From contig CAJKSP010000006.1 of NCBI GenBank assembly GCA_905202595.1, forward strand, positions 1-64,000: a DNA stretch of 64,000 bases, in the 5' to 3' direction. Of this stretch, positions 63,365-64,000 are shown in pieces (position 1 is the stretch's first letter; every line of letters starts with the position of its first letter). Both the position numbers and the translations under genes were made by a program. Under the pieces are notes generated by a model. It had not been told where the DNA came from and ran no database searches. It saw only the letters and a program-made list of their open reading frames with translations. The stretch comes from an uncultured Sutterella sp. GTDB lineage: Bacteria > Pseudomonadota > Gammaproteobacteria > Burkholderiales > Burkholderiaceae_F.

Positions 63365-64000
63365 ATGCTTCGCTATCTCATTCGACGCATCGCCTACGGC
63401 GTGCTGATTCTGCTCGGCGTGAACCTTCTCACCTTCGTGCTCTTCTTTGCCGTCAATACGCCGGACGACATGGCGCGTCTCAACTTGGGCGGCAAGCGCG
63501 TGACGGCCGAGGCCATTGAGGCGTGGAAGACGGCGCACGGGCTGGACAAGCCGCTCTTCTGGAACGGCGGCGCAGAGGGCGCGGCCAAGCTGACGGACAC
63601 GGTCTTCATGGATAAGAGCCTGCCGCTGCTCGTCTTCGACTTCGGCCGCAGCGACGCCGGACGCGACATCGGACACGAAATCTCCACCCGCATGTGGCCG
63701 TCGCTGCTGCTGGCGGCGCCGACTTTCCTTCTCGGCGTGATTGCGATGGTGAGTCTTTCACTGCTGCTCGTGCTCTTTCGCGCGACAAAGGCCGAGAGCG
63801 TCGCCATCGGGCTCTGCGTCGTGCTGATGTCGATCTCGAGCCTCTTCTACATCATCGTCGGACAGTGGCTCTTCGCGAAGGTGATGCGCCTCGTGCCGGT
63901 TTCGGGCTGGGCGGACGGTCCGCAGTGCCTCGTCTTTCTGCTGCTCCCCATTGCAATCGGACTCCTTTCCCGCGCAGGCAGCGACACGCTGCTCTATCGG
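63365..64000 (+). CDS. ABC transporter permease, DppB/YejB type (3' partial)
   Basis: 212 codons are visible before the window ends in frame. The start MLRYLIRRIAYGVLILLGVNLLTFVLFF is the classic first helix of oligopeptide-type permeases, followed by a periplasmic loop with TAHGLDKPLFW. Further helices lie near residues 115-140 and 145-165. It resembles YejB in having an extended loop after helix 1. AGGAGAAGGA precedes the ATG. It is probably one operon with the binding protein, with the second permease and ATPase beyond the edge. Confidence 0.88.
   Translation, partial: MLRYLIRRIAYGVLILLGVNLLTFVLFFAVNTPDDMARLNLGGKRVTAEAIEAWKTAHGLDKPLFWNGGAEGAAKLTDTVFMDKSLPLLVFDFGRSDAGRDIGHEISTRMWPSLLLAAPTFLLGVIAMVSLSLLLVLFRATKAESVAIGLCVVLMSISSLFYIIVGQWLFAKVMRLVPVSGWADGPQCLVFLLLPIAIGLLSRAGSDTLLYR

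Overview
The window is about 62-65% GC by eye, densely coded, and reads as chromosome from a betaproteobacterium of the order Burkholderiales, most likely a Sutterella/Parasutterella-type gut commensal (family-level placement is inference). The basis is the gene order rnpB-mraZ-dcw cluster-lpxC-dciA-secA, the ispB/rplU-rpmA-obgE block, a meso-diaminopimelate-type MurE, and a large autotransporter with an extended (ESPR-type) signal peptide. Both window edges cut genes: a CNNM/CorC-family membrane protein on the left and an ABC permease on the right.

Layout. 1-8.1 kb: CorC-like protein, a DUF945-like protein, a 730-bp non-coding island (DnaA-box-like motifs, two palindromes, a 14-codon stump of an SRAP/YedK gene), a 1289-aa autotransporter and a tandem-HTH protein. 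8.1-18.3 kb: pyrF, groES-groL behind a near-perfect sigma-32 promoter, dacB (PBP4), dsbD, hemL, and a PagP-type lipid A palmitoyltransferase fused to a second outer-membrane beta-barrel. 18.5-39.6 kb: rnpB, then mraZ-rsmH-ftsL-ftsI-murE-murF-mraY-murD-ftsW-murG-murC-ddl-ftsQ-ftsA-ftsZ-lpxC, with three MraZ boxes upstream of mraZ; murB is not in the cluster. 39.5-49.6 kb: a giant DciA (helicase-loader family) protein convergent with lpxC, secA, a diverged ArgJ-like protein, a MutT-like Nudix protein, yacG, zapD, coaE and tRNA-Pro(CGG). 49.6-57.7 kb: ispB, divergent rplU-rpmA, obgE, proB, sotB and proS. 57.8-64 kb: tolA, tolR, tolQ, ybgC on the minus strand (no tolB-pal after tolA), then a dipeptide/oligopeptide-type ABC substrate-binding protein and its permease.

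How it fits together: most genes build or constrict the envelope: peptidoglycan precursors (mur, mraY, ddl), the divisome (fts, zapD, Tol), lipid A (lpxC, PagP-like), periplasmic protein quality (dsbD) and export (secA). The rest is housekeeping (pyrF, groE, hemL, coaE, ispB, ribosomal proteins, proline metabolism).

The most unusual items are the DciA protein with about 740 extra residues carrying a 36-39-residue motif three times; the PagP plus second barrel fusion; an ArgJ-position protein that seems to have lost the ArgJ self-cleavage motif; an FtsQ with a low-complexity insert and long tails; and terminator-like hairpins ending only a few nucleotides before the start codons of proB and sotB, suggesting leader-RNA control.
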